DNA of 44,366 nucleotides from Saprospiraceae bacterium (GTDB lineage: Bacteria; Bacteroidota; Bacteroidia; Chitinophagales; Saprospiraceae). The notes below the pieces were generated by a model. It was not told where the DNA came from and ran no database searches. It was given only the letters and a program-made list of their open reading frames with translations. How positions within the stretch are numbered: position 1 is the first letter of the stretch; the number at the start of each line of letters is the position of its first letter. The stretch spans positions 1-44,366 of the forward strand of contig JAHDFN010000006.1 in NCBI GenBank assembly GCA_020628145.1, given 5' to 3'. The position numbers were made by a program, and so were the translations under genes. Shown here piece by piece: positions 31,911 through 39,842 of this stretch.

Positions 31911-34337
31911 ATGAATAACCGATTCTTTCTATTTATTTTCCTTATGTTTACTTTCTCCATCACCCAAGCTCAAAACGATATCAGGGGTAAGGTTTTGGAT
32001 GAGAACAACGAACCTGTTTCCTTTGCCAATATCATTCTGAATCTTTCTATGGATAGCAGCATGGTCAAATTGGAATATACGGATGATAATGGCGTCTTCG
32101 AATTTCCTTCGGTGGAAAATGGAGATTATTTTCTGACCGTTTCCTATGTCGGATATAAGGAATTCAATCTACCTGTCATGGTTGCTGGAGATAATAAGGA
32201 CTTGGGGACGATCAGTTTGGAAGTCGTTTCTAATGAATTGAAGGAAGTGACTGTCAGTGCCACTCGTCCGATTCTGGAAGTTAAACCTGACAAATTGATT
32301 TTCAATGTGGAAGGAAGTGTGAATGCACAGGGCAATGATGGTTTGGAATTATTGCGTAAAGCTCCCGGTGTCGTTATTGATAATAATGATAATATCTCAT
32401 TGGCGGGTAAAAGCGGAGTCCGGATTTTTATTGATGGAAAGCCCTCTCCCTTAGGAGGAGAAGACTTGGCCAATTTCCTTAAAAGTATGGACAGTTCCAA
32501 TATTGATAATATTGAAATCATTACGAACCCATCAGCCAAATATGAAGCAGCCGGAAATGCGGGCATCATCAATATCAAATTGAAAAAGGATAAGAATCAT
32601 GGAAGTAATACGACCTTGACGGCCGGTTATGGAGTGGGGCAGGTACAGGTTTATAATGCCGGTGTTACATCCAACTTCAGAAATAAGAAAGCCAACGTAT
32701 TCGGATCCTATAATTATAATGGTGGTTCTACTTATTGGAGAATGGACAGTGACCGTGTTCAAAACGGTATCGTTTATAATATGGATATGACTTCACAAGG
32801 CCCCCGAAGGGGGAATTTCTTCAAATTCGGTACCGATTTCTTTCTTGGAAAAAAGCAAACCATTGGATTTCTTATTAATGGGGGAGCGAGTTATTATAAC
32901 AGGAAAAGCGATAGTTCCAATGAGCTGTCCACATTTGGAGTAGAAGGTATAGACAGTACCCTTGTATCCGATACGGAATCGGATACCAAACAGCAGAACT
33001 ATAACTTCAATTTGAATTATAAATATGATATTGGTAAAAGCAAGTCCCTGAACTTGGATGTGGATTATGGCATATTCAGGAATAGGCGGGAGGAAGATCA
33101 GCCTAATATCTACATGGCTCCCGACGGTACCGTTTTATCGGAAAGGAATTTTTATACGGAAGCGCCTACCGATATCGATATCATTACTTTCAAGGTAGAT
33201 TACGAACAACCTTTATGGGGCGGTCAATTGGGTTTCGGAGCAAAGACGGCTTTGGTCAATACCGATAATACCTTTGATTTTTATGATGTGGTGAATAATT
33301 CATTGTCTTTGGATACCGATAGGAGTAGTCAATTCGAATATCGGGAAAATGTCAATGCTGCTTATGTTACCTATGCCCACAAAATCGGAAAATTCAATGT
33401 TTCGGGTGGATTGAGAATGGAACAAACGAATACTTTTGGTGAATTAACGAGTTATATGCCTGAAAATGATCCTGAACCTGTAGAAAGGCACTATCTGGAC
33501 TTTTTCCCATCGGGAGGCATCAGCTATCAACCCAATAGGAAAAATTCTTTGGCACTGAATTACAGCCGCCGTTTGGATAGGCCTAATTACCAGAACCTGA
33601 ATCCTTTTGAATACAAGACGAATGAACTTTCATTCAGGAGTGGCAATCCATTTCTTCGACCCCAATACACACATAACATTTCCTTGTCCCATACTTTCAA
33701 TTATCGTTACACGACGACCATAGGTTTCAGCAAAACCTTGGATATGATGTCTCGGATAACAGATACGGATGGGCGTGCGCTTATCCTAACATGGCTTAAT
33801 ATTTCCGAACAGGATAATTATTCCCTGACCTTCAGTGCTCCGATTACCATTACGAAATGGTGGAGTAGTTTTACTAATGTTTCCGCTTTTCACCTACACA
33901 ATAAAGCCGCTCAGAATGAAGAAATAAAAACAATAGATGTAAAAGTTACTGCTGCATCGTTTTATTCACAACATACTTTTTCTTTGCCCTGGAAATTGAA
34001 GTTCGAATTGTCCGGTTGGGGTTCTACCCCTTCAGTATGGGGGGGCGTATTCAGAACCCAAGGTAATTTCAGCATAGATACCGGATTACAAAGGAAATTC
34101 CTAGATAATAAGTTAAGTGTACGATTAGCAGTCAGTGATATTTTTAGAACTGCCGGCTGGGAAGGTAGAAGTGAATATGGTGAAGCAGTTTATGACAGCA
34201 CCGGAAATTGGGACAGCCGTCGTTTTAAAATAAACCTGAGTTATTCATTCGGTAATCAGAATGTGAAATCCAGAAAACGAAAAACCGGTTTGGATGATGA
34301 AATCAAACGAGCTTCGGGTGGCAGCGGAAATAATTAA
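31911..34337 (+). CDS. TonB-dependent outer-membrane beta-barrel receptor
   Basis: With the start at 31911 (MNNRFFLFIFLMFTFS) the protein is 808 residues with a signal peptide (ending ITQAQ). It has a carboxypeptidase-like (CarboxypepD_reg) domain at about 23-100 (IRGKVLDENNEPVSFANI), a plug with VTVSATRPILEVKPDK and NIEIITNPSAKYEAAGNAGIINIKL, and a 22-strand-type barrel of the Bacteroidota OMP_b-brl_3 kind. The C-terminal strand FKINLSYSFGNQ is followed by a basic tail. The substrate is unknown; there is no SusD partner nearby, so it is not a polysaccharide utilisation pair. An upstream Met 14 codons earlier is not part of a signal peptide. Confidence 0.9.
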   Translation: MNNRFFLFIFLMFTFSITQAQNDIRGKVLDENNEPVSFANIILNLSMDSSMVKLEYTDDNGVFEFPSVENGDYFLTVSYVGYKEFNLPVMVAGDNKDLGTISLEVVSNELKEVTVSATRPILEVKPDKLIFNVEGSVNAQGNDGLELLRKAPGVVIDNNDNISLAGKSGVRIFIDGKPSPLGGEDLANFLKSMDSSNIDNIEIITNPSAKYEAAGNAGIINIKLKKDKNHGSNTTLTAGYGVGQVQVYNAGVTSNFRNKKANVFGSYNYNGGSTYWRMDSDRVQNGIVYNMDMTSQGPRRGNFFKFGTDFFLGKKQTIGFLINGGASYYNRKSDSSNELSTFGVEGIDSTLVSDTESDTKQQNYNFNLNYKYDIGKSKSLNLDVDYGIFRNRREEDQPNIYMAPDGTVLSERNFYTEAPTDIDIITFKVDYEQPLWGGQLGFGAKTALVNTDNTFDFYDVVNNSLSLDTDRSSQFEYRENVNAAYVTYAHKIGKFNVSGGLRMEQTNTFGELTSYMPENDPEPVERHYLDFFPSGGISYQPNRKNSLALNYSRRLDRPNYQNLNPFEYKTNELSFRSGNPFLRPQYTHNISLSHTFNYRYTTTIGFSKTLDMMSRITDTDGRALILTWLNISEQDNYSLTFSAPITITKWWSSFTNVSAFHLHNKAAQNEEIKTIDVKVTAASFYSQHTFSLPWKLKFELSGWGSTPSVWGGVFRTQGNFSIDTGLQRKFLDNKLSVRLAVSDIFRTAGWEGRSEYGEAVYDSTGNWDSRRFKINLSYSFGNQNVKSRKRKTGLDDEIKRASGGSGNN

Positions 34338-34342
34338 AATAG

Positions 34343-34396
34343 GAAGGGGATGCATTAGATGTTATCACTCGTGATAACATCTAATGCATCCCCTTC
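34343..34396. terminator. Long perfect hairpin between convergent genes
   Basis: Arms 34343-34368 and 34371-34396 are exact reverse complements over 26 bp (GAAGGGGATGCATTAG and so on) with a 2-nt loop. It lies 5 bases after the TonB receptor gene and 20 bases after the end of the esterase gene. T-runs are short on both sides, so it probably acts as a bidirectional terminator or as an mRNA-protecting stem. Confidence 0.75.
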
Positions 34397-34416
34397 TTAT
34401 TAAAAAAAATATTCAT

Positions 34417-35532
34417 TTACATTTTAATGAATTTCCTGATGGATGATTTACCCGTATTTTCCATTGTAATCCTTAATAAATAAGAACCGTTTTGTAAATC
34501 ATTTATTGGAATTTCATTCGTATTTGAAAAATTATTCAGTTCCTTTCCTACCATATCCAGAATAGTAACCCTGAAATTTTCATTAATTCCATTGATCCTG
34601 ATTAATTCATGGGCCGGGTTGGGAGAAACCGTAAATAAGATATCATTATCCAATTCATTTACAGGCGAAGCGAGATCATTTGAATGACGTTGGAAAAAAT
34701 CCCAGAATTCAATTGTCGAAGATAAGTCGTTATTCGTCCCTAGCCAGATGTGGGTTCCTCCATGAATCGTATAAAGGATCACCTCGGTATCGTTATCACA
34801 ATCCGGATATTCTGTTTTAGTAATGGTCAGATTGTCTGCATTGCTGTCCGGAACAGGAGTGTCCACCGGTGTTTCGGAGCAGCCATTGATTTCCCTCCAG
34901 TTTTCCATGGTCTGGGCAACCGAATTCAATCCGAACCCCGGATCACCGTTGTAATTAACGGTCTCATCAGCATCACCATGCATATGCAGGATCGGTACGG
35001 CTCTTTCCGGTGTACAACCGGCATCGATATTCGTAGCAATCGTTCCTGCTTGGGAAGCGATGGCGGCTACCTTGTCTGATAATTCGCAGGCAATGCGATG
35101 GCTCATGATCCCTCCCATCGAGAACCCACATGAATAAACACGGGTATGATCTACGTTGTAGGTCAAGATCATGTGATCAATCAACTGCCTGAGAAAACCG
35201 ATGTCGTCAGGATTGAATCCCGTGACACTTATGGTCGTACCGTTATTCCATGCGTTACCGGCAAATGGGGCGGGCAAACCTTGTGGATATACCGCAATGA
35301 AGTTTTCCGCTTCACCCAAAATCCCGAATCCCGTATTGGTCATATTTTGGGCATTGTCACCAAGACCGTGTAGAACCAATATCAAAGGCATTTTCGTATT
35401 TTCATTATGGGATGATGGTAATTGTACAATATAGCTGCGAGCGCCATCGGCAGTGACCATCGTTTCGGTAAATTCCTGCTGGGCATTCAGGCTGAAGCTG
35501 AAAAAGAGAAGTAAGGTTAATATCCGATTCAT
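34417..35532 (-). CDS. Secreted PHB-depolymerase-like esterase with T9SS sorting domain
   Basis: The 371-residue protein has a signal peptide (1-18, NAQQ) and an alpha/beta-hydrolase of the polyhydroxybutyrate depolymerase/LpqC type: LILVLHGLGDNAQNM (oxyanion side), the nucleophile Ser138 in GFSMGG, HMHGDADETVNY supplying the Asp, and GGTHIWLG supplying the His. Relatives cleave short-chain polyesters or feruloyl and acetyl esters on plant polymers. The last about 80 residues form a type A sorting domain (FTVSPNPAHEL through SIRKFI), so it is exported by T9SS and displayed on the surface. It is transcribed alone from about 35532. Confidence 0.9.
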   Translation of the reverse strand: MNRILTLLLFFSFSLNAQQEFTETMVTADGARSYIVQLPSSHNENTKMPLILVLHGLGDNAQNMTNTGFGILGEAENFIAVYPQGLPAPFAGNAWNNGTTISVTGFNPDDIGFLRQLIDHMILTYNVDHTRVYSCGFSMGGIMSHRIACELSDKVAAIASQAGTIATNIDAGCTPERAVPILHMHGDADETVNYNGDPGFGLNSVAQTMENWREINGCSETPVDTPVPDSNADNLTITKTEYPDCDNDTEVILYTIHGGTHIWLGTNNDLSSTIEFWDFFQRHSNDLASPVNELDNDILFTVSPNPAHELIRINGINENFRVTILDMVGKELNNFSNTNEIPINDLQNGSYLLRITMENTGKSSIRKFIKM

Positions 35533-35584
35533 TTTTTTGTATTGATTAAGTTGAAAGGCTAAATATACAAAATCGATAAATTTT

Positions 35585-35592
35585 TACCTTTG
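35585..35592 (+). promoter_or_regulatory. -7 box overlapping the dam start
   Basis: TACCTTTG is an exact TAnnTTTG box. The 4-nt spacer to the GTG start at 35597 is GATC (35593-35596), the site methylated by Dam-type enzymes. The mRNA would be leaderless. Confidence 0.55.
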
Positions 35593-35596
35593 GATC

Positions 35597-36505
35597 GTGA
35601 ATGACTTCTTCAAATCTAAAAAAGTATTGGGCCGCCCTTTTCTGAAATGGGCAGGAGGAAAGCGGCAACTCATACCCGAAATTATTCAAAATCTGCCACT
35701 GGATTTTGATAATAAGGAATGGACGTATGTCGAGCCGTTTTTAGGAGGAGGGGCATTATTGTTCCATATGTTGAATCATTATGATAATGTATCGAAGGTG
35801 ATTATTAACGATTCCAATTCGGATTTAATATCGTCATATACTTCAATACGGGATGATTTGGAAAATCTAATTATTGAATTGAAGAAAATCGAAGAAGAAT
35901 ATCTGATGGCGTCGGAAGATAGCCGTGCGGCTTTTTATTATAAAACGAGGAAATGTTTTAACGAAGGGACAACAAAAGGAAGTCTTCGTTCTGCCCAATT
36001 CATTTTCCTGAATCGTACCGGATTCAATGGCTTATATCGGGTCAATAAAAAAGATAAATTCAATGTGCCTCATGGAAAATATGCCAAGCCTAACATATGT
36101 AATTCGAAGAATCTGAAAAAAACCAATCAAATATTACAACATGCGATTATCCTCAATGGCGATTATAAATCAACATTGGAATATTGTGAAGGGGATAATA
36201 TTTTCTTTTACCTGGATCCGCCTTATCGTCCGTTAACTAAAACATCGTCATTCAATTCGTATTCTAAAAAGGCATTTGATGATAATGAACAAATCAGATT
36301 GAAAAAATTCTGTGATTTTTTAGATGCGAAGGGGATTAAATGGCTGTTGAGTAATTCTGATCCGAAAAACTATAATCCTGATGATGATTTTTTTGATGAT
36401 TTATACAAAGCGTATTCGATTAAGAGAATTCAAGCCAAAAGAAGAATCAACTCAGTGGTTGAGCAGAGGGGGACTGTTAGTGAGTTATTGATTTGTAATT
36501 ATTAA
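35597..36505 (+). CDS. dam: Dam-type DNA adenine methyltransferase
   Basis: The 302-residue protein is a D12-class N6-adenine DNA methyltransferase. It has the SAM-binding FLKWAGGK (15-22), FLGGGALLF (48-56), the family motif FLNRTGFNGLYRVN (137-150) and the catalytic DPPY (207-210). DpnM/Dam relatives methylate GATC. No restriction endonuclease lies beside it: the neighbour is a CPBP-like membrane protein six bases after the stop, so it may be an orphan regulator of replication or repair or a remainder of an RM system. The start is GTG at 35597. Base composition resembles the neighbours. Confidence 0.93.
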   Translation: MNDFFKSKKVLGRPFLKWAGGKRQLIPEIIQNLPLDFDNKEWTYVEPFLGGGALLFHMLNHYDNVSKVIINDSNSDLISSYTSIRDDLENLIIELKKIEEEYLMASEDSRAAFYYKTRKCFNEGTTKGSLRSAQFIFLNRTGFNGLYRVNKKDKFNVPHGKYAKPNICNSKNLKKTNQILQHAIILNGDYKSTLEYCEGDNIFFYLDPPYRPLTKTSSFNSYSKKAFDDNEQIRLKKFCDFLDAKGIKWLLSNSDPKNYNPDDDFFDDLYKAYSIKRIQAKRRINSVVEQRGTVSELLICNY

Positions 36506-36511
36506 TTAAGA

Positions 36512-37108
36512 ATGAAAACCGGATTGTTTCAAATAATTATTTTTTTTGCAATTTATCTTTTGCCTCCCGGTTTGATTGCAGCTGATATTATTCCCTACGA
36601 ATATCGGTATGAAACAATGGGTATTCTTATTTTGGGTGTTCTCGTTTTCACCTTTTTTATGAAATTCAATAGAAAGGAATTGGGGATGAGGAATGATAAT
36701 TTCAAAAAAGCTTTCATCATACAAATGACTTTCGCTTTTGTGGTCATATCCTTAGTGGTTTTGATGACCCAAACCGGATTGATAAGGAGTTTGGAACCAC
36801 CGGGCGACTTTTGGTTTTATCCGATGTATCTGTTCATTTCAGGACCGGTACAGGAATTCATCTATCGATCTTCGGTGTTTGCTTTTTTAAATCGTTTTGA
36901 TTTTCTGAACAGTTGGCATAAAATCTCATTGGTCGCATTCAATTTCGGATGGCTGCATATCATTTATCTCGATTGGATTACGCTTGCATCTACTTCAGTT
37001 ATCGGTTTGATTTGGACTGTTTTATATACCTATCGTCCTAATTATTGGGCGATCTCTATCGGACATGCCCTAGTTGGATTTTCTGCCATATGGTTCGGCT
37101 TGGTTTAA
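36512..37108 (+). CDS. CPBP-type intramembrane metalloprotease-like protein
   Basis: The 198-residue protein has about six membrane segments (around 7-27, 36-50, 69-86, 101-113, 138-154, 160-175). It carries the CPBP pattern: QEFIYRS (114-120, where the standard is EExxxR), NFGWLH (144-149) and SIGHALVGF (182-190). These supply the metal and catalytic residues in Rce1/CAAX-like and bacteriocin-immunity proteins. The first Glu of the EE pair is Gln here, so activity may be changed or lost. It follows dam by six bases and is probably co-transcribed with it. Confidence 0.7.
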   Translation: MKTGLFQIIIFFAIYLLPPGLIAADIIPYEYRYETMGILILGVLVFTFFMKFNRKELGMRNDNFKKAFIIQMTFAFVVISLVVLMTQTGLIRSLEPPGDFWFYPMYLFISGPVQEFIYRSSVFAFLNRFDFLNSWHKISLVAFNFGWLHIIYLDWITLASTSVIGLIWTVLYTYRPNYWAISIGHALVGFSAIWFGLV

Positions 37109-37146
37109 ATCCGGATTAAAAATTAATTATTGTGGTATGATTGGAT

Positions 37147-37154
37147 TACCTTTG
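37147..37154 (+). promoter_or_regulatory. -7 box of prs
   Basis: TACCTTTG is an exact TAnnTTTG box, 33 nt upstream of the prs start. A TTG at 37130-37132 lies 14 nt upstream, closer than the usual distance. Confidence 0.5.
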
Positions 37155-37187
37155 TCGGCATAAGCAAATCGTCATACGCCCGGAACC

Positions 37188-38123
37188 ATGTTGTTAGAAG
37201 AAGTAAAGCTATTTACAGGAACGGAATCTCGTTATCTCGCTGAAAAAATCGCAGATGCATATAATGAACCATTGGGCAAACTGATCCTTAATAAATTCAG
37301 TGACGGTGAAATGTCCCCCGTCATTCATGAATCAGTAAGAGGTGCCTACGTTTTCTTTATCCAATCCACATTCACTCCGGCCGACAATCTTTGGGAATTA
37401 CTCCTGATGATTGATGCCGCAAAAAGGGCTTCCGCCAAATACATTACTGCGGTTATTCCATATTTCGGTTATGCCCGCCAGGACAGGAAGGACATGCCCC
37501 GGGTATCCATTGCATCCAAACTCAAGGCCAATATCCTTGAGGCAGCCGGTGCAGACCGTGTGATGACACTGGATTTCCATGCGGATCAGTTACAGGGATT
37601 TTTTGATATTCCCGTCGATCACCTCAAAAGTGATTACATTTTCATGCCTTATCTCAAAAAGAAAAAATTAACCAATGCGGTCTTTGCTTCACCCGATGTC
37701 GGAGGAGTAAAACGGGCAAGGAAATATGCCAATTATTTTCAATGCCCTTTGGTGATTTGTGATAAATACAGGAAAAAAGCCAATGAGATAGCCGGCATGA
37801 CCGTGATTGGAAATGTAAAGGGAAAGGATGTCTATCTGGTAGATGATTTGATTGATACGGCAGGTACGCTTTGCCGGGCTTCCGAAATGTTGAAAATGAA
37901 GGGAGCGAAGTCGGTAAGGGCGATTTGTACCCACCCTGTTCTTTCAGGGAATGCCTATGAGAATATTTCGACTTCTGAACTCAAAGAAGTGATTGTGACC
38001 GATACCATCCCCTTGAAAAGAAACATCAAGAAGATCAAAGTCTTGTCAACAGCTAAACTTTTTGCCAAGGCAATACGGAATACCCATGAAAATAAGTCGC
38101 TTTCCAAGTTGTTCTGGGAGTAG
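37188..38123 (+). CDS. prs: Ribose-phosphate pyrophosphokinase
   Basis: The 311-residue enzyme makes PRPP from ribose 5-phosphate and ATP, for purine, pyrimidine, His and Trp synthesis. Motifs include NKFSDGEMSPV at the start, YFGYARQDRKDMPRV (ATP and allosteric region), LDFHADQLQGFFDIPVDHL with the metal-binding His, and the PRPP loop VDDLIDTAGTL. The length fits the family. It is read as an individual unit, with rplY following 116 bases later from its own promoter, a neighbour pair found in many bacteria. Confidence 0.97.
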   Translation: MLLEEVKLFTGTESRYLAEKIADAYNEPLGKLILNKFSDGEMSPVIHESVRGAYVFFIQSTFTPADNLWELLLMIDAAKRASAKYITAVIPYFGYARQDRKDMPRVSIASKLKANILEAAGADRVMTLDFHADQLQGFFDIPVDHLKSDYIFMPYLKKKKLTNAVFASPDVGGVKRARKYANYFQCPLVICDKYRKKANEIAGMTVIGNVKGKDVYLVDDLIDTAGTLCRASEMLKMKGAKSVRAICTHPVLSGNAYENISTSELKEVIVTDTIPLKRNIKKIKVLSTAKLFAKAIRNTHENKSLSKLFWE

Positions 38124-38186
38124 GACTTTTAGAGTATTCAATAGGATATTTTGTGTTTTTGGGTTATGATTTTTGAGAATAATGGC

Positions 38187-38194
38187 TATCTTTG
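38187..38194 (+). promoter_or_regulatory. -7 box of rplY
   Basis: TATCTTTG is an exact TAnnTTTG box with a T-rich region upstream (TTG at 38159-38161, 25 nt away). It lies 45 nt upstream of the start codon. Confidence 0.6.
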
Positions 38195-38239
38195 CATTCC
38201 GTTTGGAAACAGTAATGCATTTTTATTAAATTTTTACCA

Positions 38240-38842
38240 ATGGAAACGATAAAAATTACAGGAGAAGCAAGAACCGCAGGAGGTTCGACATCGGCTACCA
38301 ATATAAGGAAGGAAGGTAAGATACCATGTGTTGTATATGGGGGAGGTGAATCCACTCTTTTTTCACTTAATCCTTTGGATGTGAGATCCTTGGTCTATAC
38401 ACCTGATTTCAAATTAGCTGAAATAACGGTTGATGGAAAGACCACTACTTGTATCTTGAAGGATATTCAGATGCATCCTGTTACAGATAGTATTATGCAT
38501 ATCGACTTTTTAAAGTTGGTGGATGGTCATCCTGTGAAATTGGATGTTCCTGTCAGATGTGTAGGAGTATCTCCCGGGGTAAAAGTCGGTGGTAAGCTTC
38601 AACAAAAATTGAGGAAAATCAGGATTAAGACTGTTCCTGAAAAAATAGTCGATCACTTGACTGTTGATATATCTGCATTGGAATTGGGTGATTCAGTTAG
38701 GGTTCGTGATATCGATTTACCCGAAGGTATAGAAATTATGAATCCGATGGCTAATCCCGTAGCTTCTGTGGAAATTCCACGTGCTCTTCGTTCTGCTCAG
38801 AATGCTGAAGGTAAAGCTGGAGAAGTTTCAGCAGCAGAGTAA
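38240..38842 (+). CDS. rplY: 50S ribosomal protein L25/general stress protein Ctc
   Basis: The 200-residue protein is the long (TL5/Ctc) form of bL25. The N-terminal 5S rRNA-binding domain has GSTSATNIRKEGKIPCVVYGGG and ILKDIQMHPVTDSIMHIDF; the C-terminal beta domain has RCVGVSPGVKVGGKLQQ and VDISALELGDSVRV. The tail is acidic and Ala-rich as usual (GKAGEVSAAE). It follows prs and ends at a strong terminator. Confidence 0.96.
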   Translation: METIKITGEARTAGGSTSATNIRKEGKIPCVVYGGGESTLFSLNPLDVRSLVYTPDFKLAEITVDGKTTTCILKDIQMHPVTDSIMHIDFLKLVDGHPVKLDVPVRCVGVSPGVKVGGKLQQKLRKIRIKTVPEKIVDHLTVDISALELGDSVRVRDIDLPEGIEIMNPMANPVASVEIPRALRSAQNAEGKAGEVSAAE

Positions 38843-38892
38843 TAATTAATTGTCTGCTAATAGTTGGAAAAATAACATAACTAACCATATTC

Positions 38893-38929
38893 AATCCCTT
38901 CCGGCTTTGTCGGAAGGGATTTTTGTTTT
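38893..38929 (+). terminator. Rho-independent terminator of rplY
   Basis: An 11-bp perfect stem (AATCCCTTCCG/CGGAAGGGATT) with a 7-nt loop is followed by TTTTGTTTT. Confidence 0.92.
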
Positions 38930-38999
38930 AATCCATTAATAATCATAGGATTAAGTGAGGTTTGTATTTGAAGAATCCTCCGTGTTATGTATTGTTTGT

Positions 39000-39047
39000 A
39001 TTACAAAAAGTAATTTTTTTATTACTAAATGTAAAATAAACTTTACA
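39000..39047. promoter_or_regulatory. Two palindromes upstream of the membrane-protein/HTH pair
   Basis: ATTAC-N5-GTAAT (39000-39014) and TGTAAA-N6-TTTACA (39030-39047) are both perfect inverted repeats just upstream of the -7 box at 39065. They are good candidates for binding by the HTH regulator encoded in the same operon. Confidence 0.45.
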
Positions 39048-39064
39048 AAATGGAGTTTATTCTA

Positions 39065-39072
39065 TACATTTG
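39065..39072 (+). promoter_or_regulatory. -7 box of the membrane-protein/HTH operon
   Basis: TACATTTG is an exact TAnnTTTG match, 24 nt before the start codon at 39097. Confidence 0.5.
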
Positions 39073-39096
39073 ATTTTGTAACCAAATTTTTTTGCT

Positions 39097-39585
39097 ATGA
39101 TTTCGAAATATTTGTTTCCCCATAGGGTGAAAAAAATCGGTCTGTTTTTGATGATTTTCGGTTTTATGGTTGGATTCCCGATTTTACTGATATATTTTTT
39201 CGGGAGTGCTGAGCTACAAAGTAGTCTGTTGGAGTTCTTACATAATACCTTTGGCTTGACCTACAAAAAAGGTTTTTTTGGTAATGGTCTGATGGATTAT
39301 TTTTTTGATGAAGTAACCAGCGTATCATTCATAATAGGTGCAATCCTTTATGGTTTTTCAAAGGAGCAAAATGAAGATGAATTCATCTCCAAGATTAGAA
39401 GTGAGTCTTTAATGATTGCTACGTATGTTAATTTTGGAATACTCATATTAGCCATCATAGGTATTTATGAGATGAATTTCTTCAAAGTGATCACATTCAA
39501 TATGTTTACTTTGTTGATTATTTTCATTCTTCGTTACAAGTATGTATTGTATCGACACGAAATATCATTGTCAGATGAAGAATAG
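39097..39585 (+). CDS. Four-helix membrane protein paired with an HTH regulator
   Basis: The 162-residue protein has four predicted membrane helices (about 14-35, 68-84, 106-123, 128-146) with short loops and an acidic loop of charged residues (SKEQNEDEFISKIR). No named family is recognised. Its stop lies within the start of the next gene (overlap of 11 bases), so the two are translated together. Small membrane protein-HTH pairs of this type are common in Firmicutes and Bacteroidota, where the membrane partner may sense a signal or hold the regulator. Confidence 0.65.
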   Translation: MISKYLFPHRVKKIGLFLMIFGFMVGFPILLIYFFGSAELQSSLLEFLHNTFGLTYKKGFFGNGLMDYFFDEVTSVSFIIGAILYGFSKEQNEDEFISKIRSESLMIATYVNFGILILAIIGIYEMNFFKVITFNMFTLLIIFILRYKYVLYRHEISLSDEE

Positions 39586-39781
39586 ACTTAAAGTAGAGAG
39601 GGCGATTATGAATCTGACCCAGGCTCAATTAGCTGAGTTGATAGGAGTTAGCCGACAAACTATTAATGCCATTGAAAAAGGCAAGTATGTACCATCTACG
39701 GTATTGGCACTTAAAATGGGGCGGGTATTCGGTAAGCCTGTGGAAGAGTTCTTCTTTCTAGATGATGAGGATGTAAAATAA
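39575..39781 (+). CDS. XRE-family transcriptional regulator (YozG-like)
   Basis: From the ATG at 39575 the protein is 68 residues, the usual size for single-domain Xre regulators of this group; the start at 39542 would add 11 residues read from the upstream gene. The HTH is LTQAQLAELIGVSRQTINAIEKG, followed by PSTVLALKMGRVFGKPVEEFFF, which is the typical signature. It may bind the palindromes at 39000-39047 and control its own operon. Confidence 0.9.
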   Translation: MKNRLKVERAIMNLTQAQLAELIGVSRQTINAIEKGKYVPSTVLALKMGRVFGKPVEEFFFLDDEDVK

Positions 39782-39784
39782 ATT

Positions 39785-39819
39785 AAAAAACCGTCAGGTG
39801 ATTACCTCACCTGACGGTT
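39785..39819. terminator. Terminator between convergent genes
   Basis: A 12-bp perfect stem (AACCGTCAGGTG/CACCTGACGGTT, 39789-39800 with 39808-39819) and a 7-nt loop, with six T on the minus strand. It serves the hydantoinase gene (ending 39843) and probably the HTH gene. Confidence 0.9.
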
Positions 39820-39842
39820 AAATCAATATTCGATTCCTGATC

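Noticed and set aside
35597-37108. DpnII-type restriction-modification system
   Set aside because: The methylase fits, but the next gene is a membrane protein of CPBP type rather than a nuclease, and no nuclease is found on either side.
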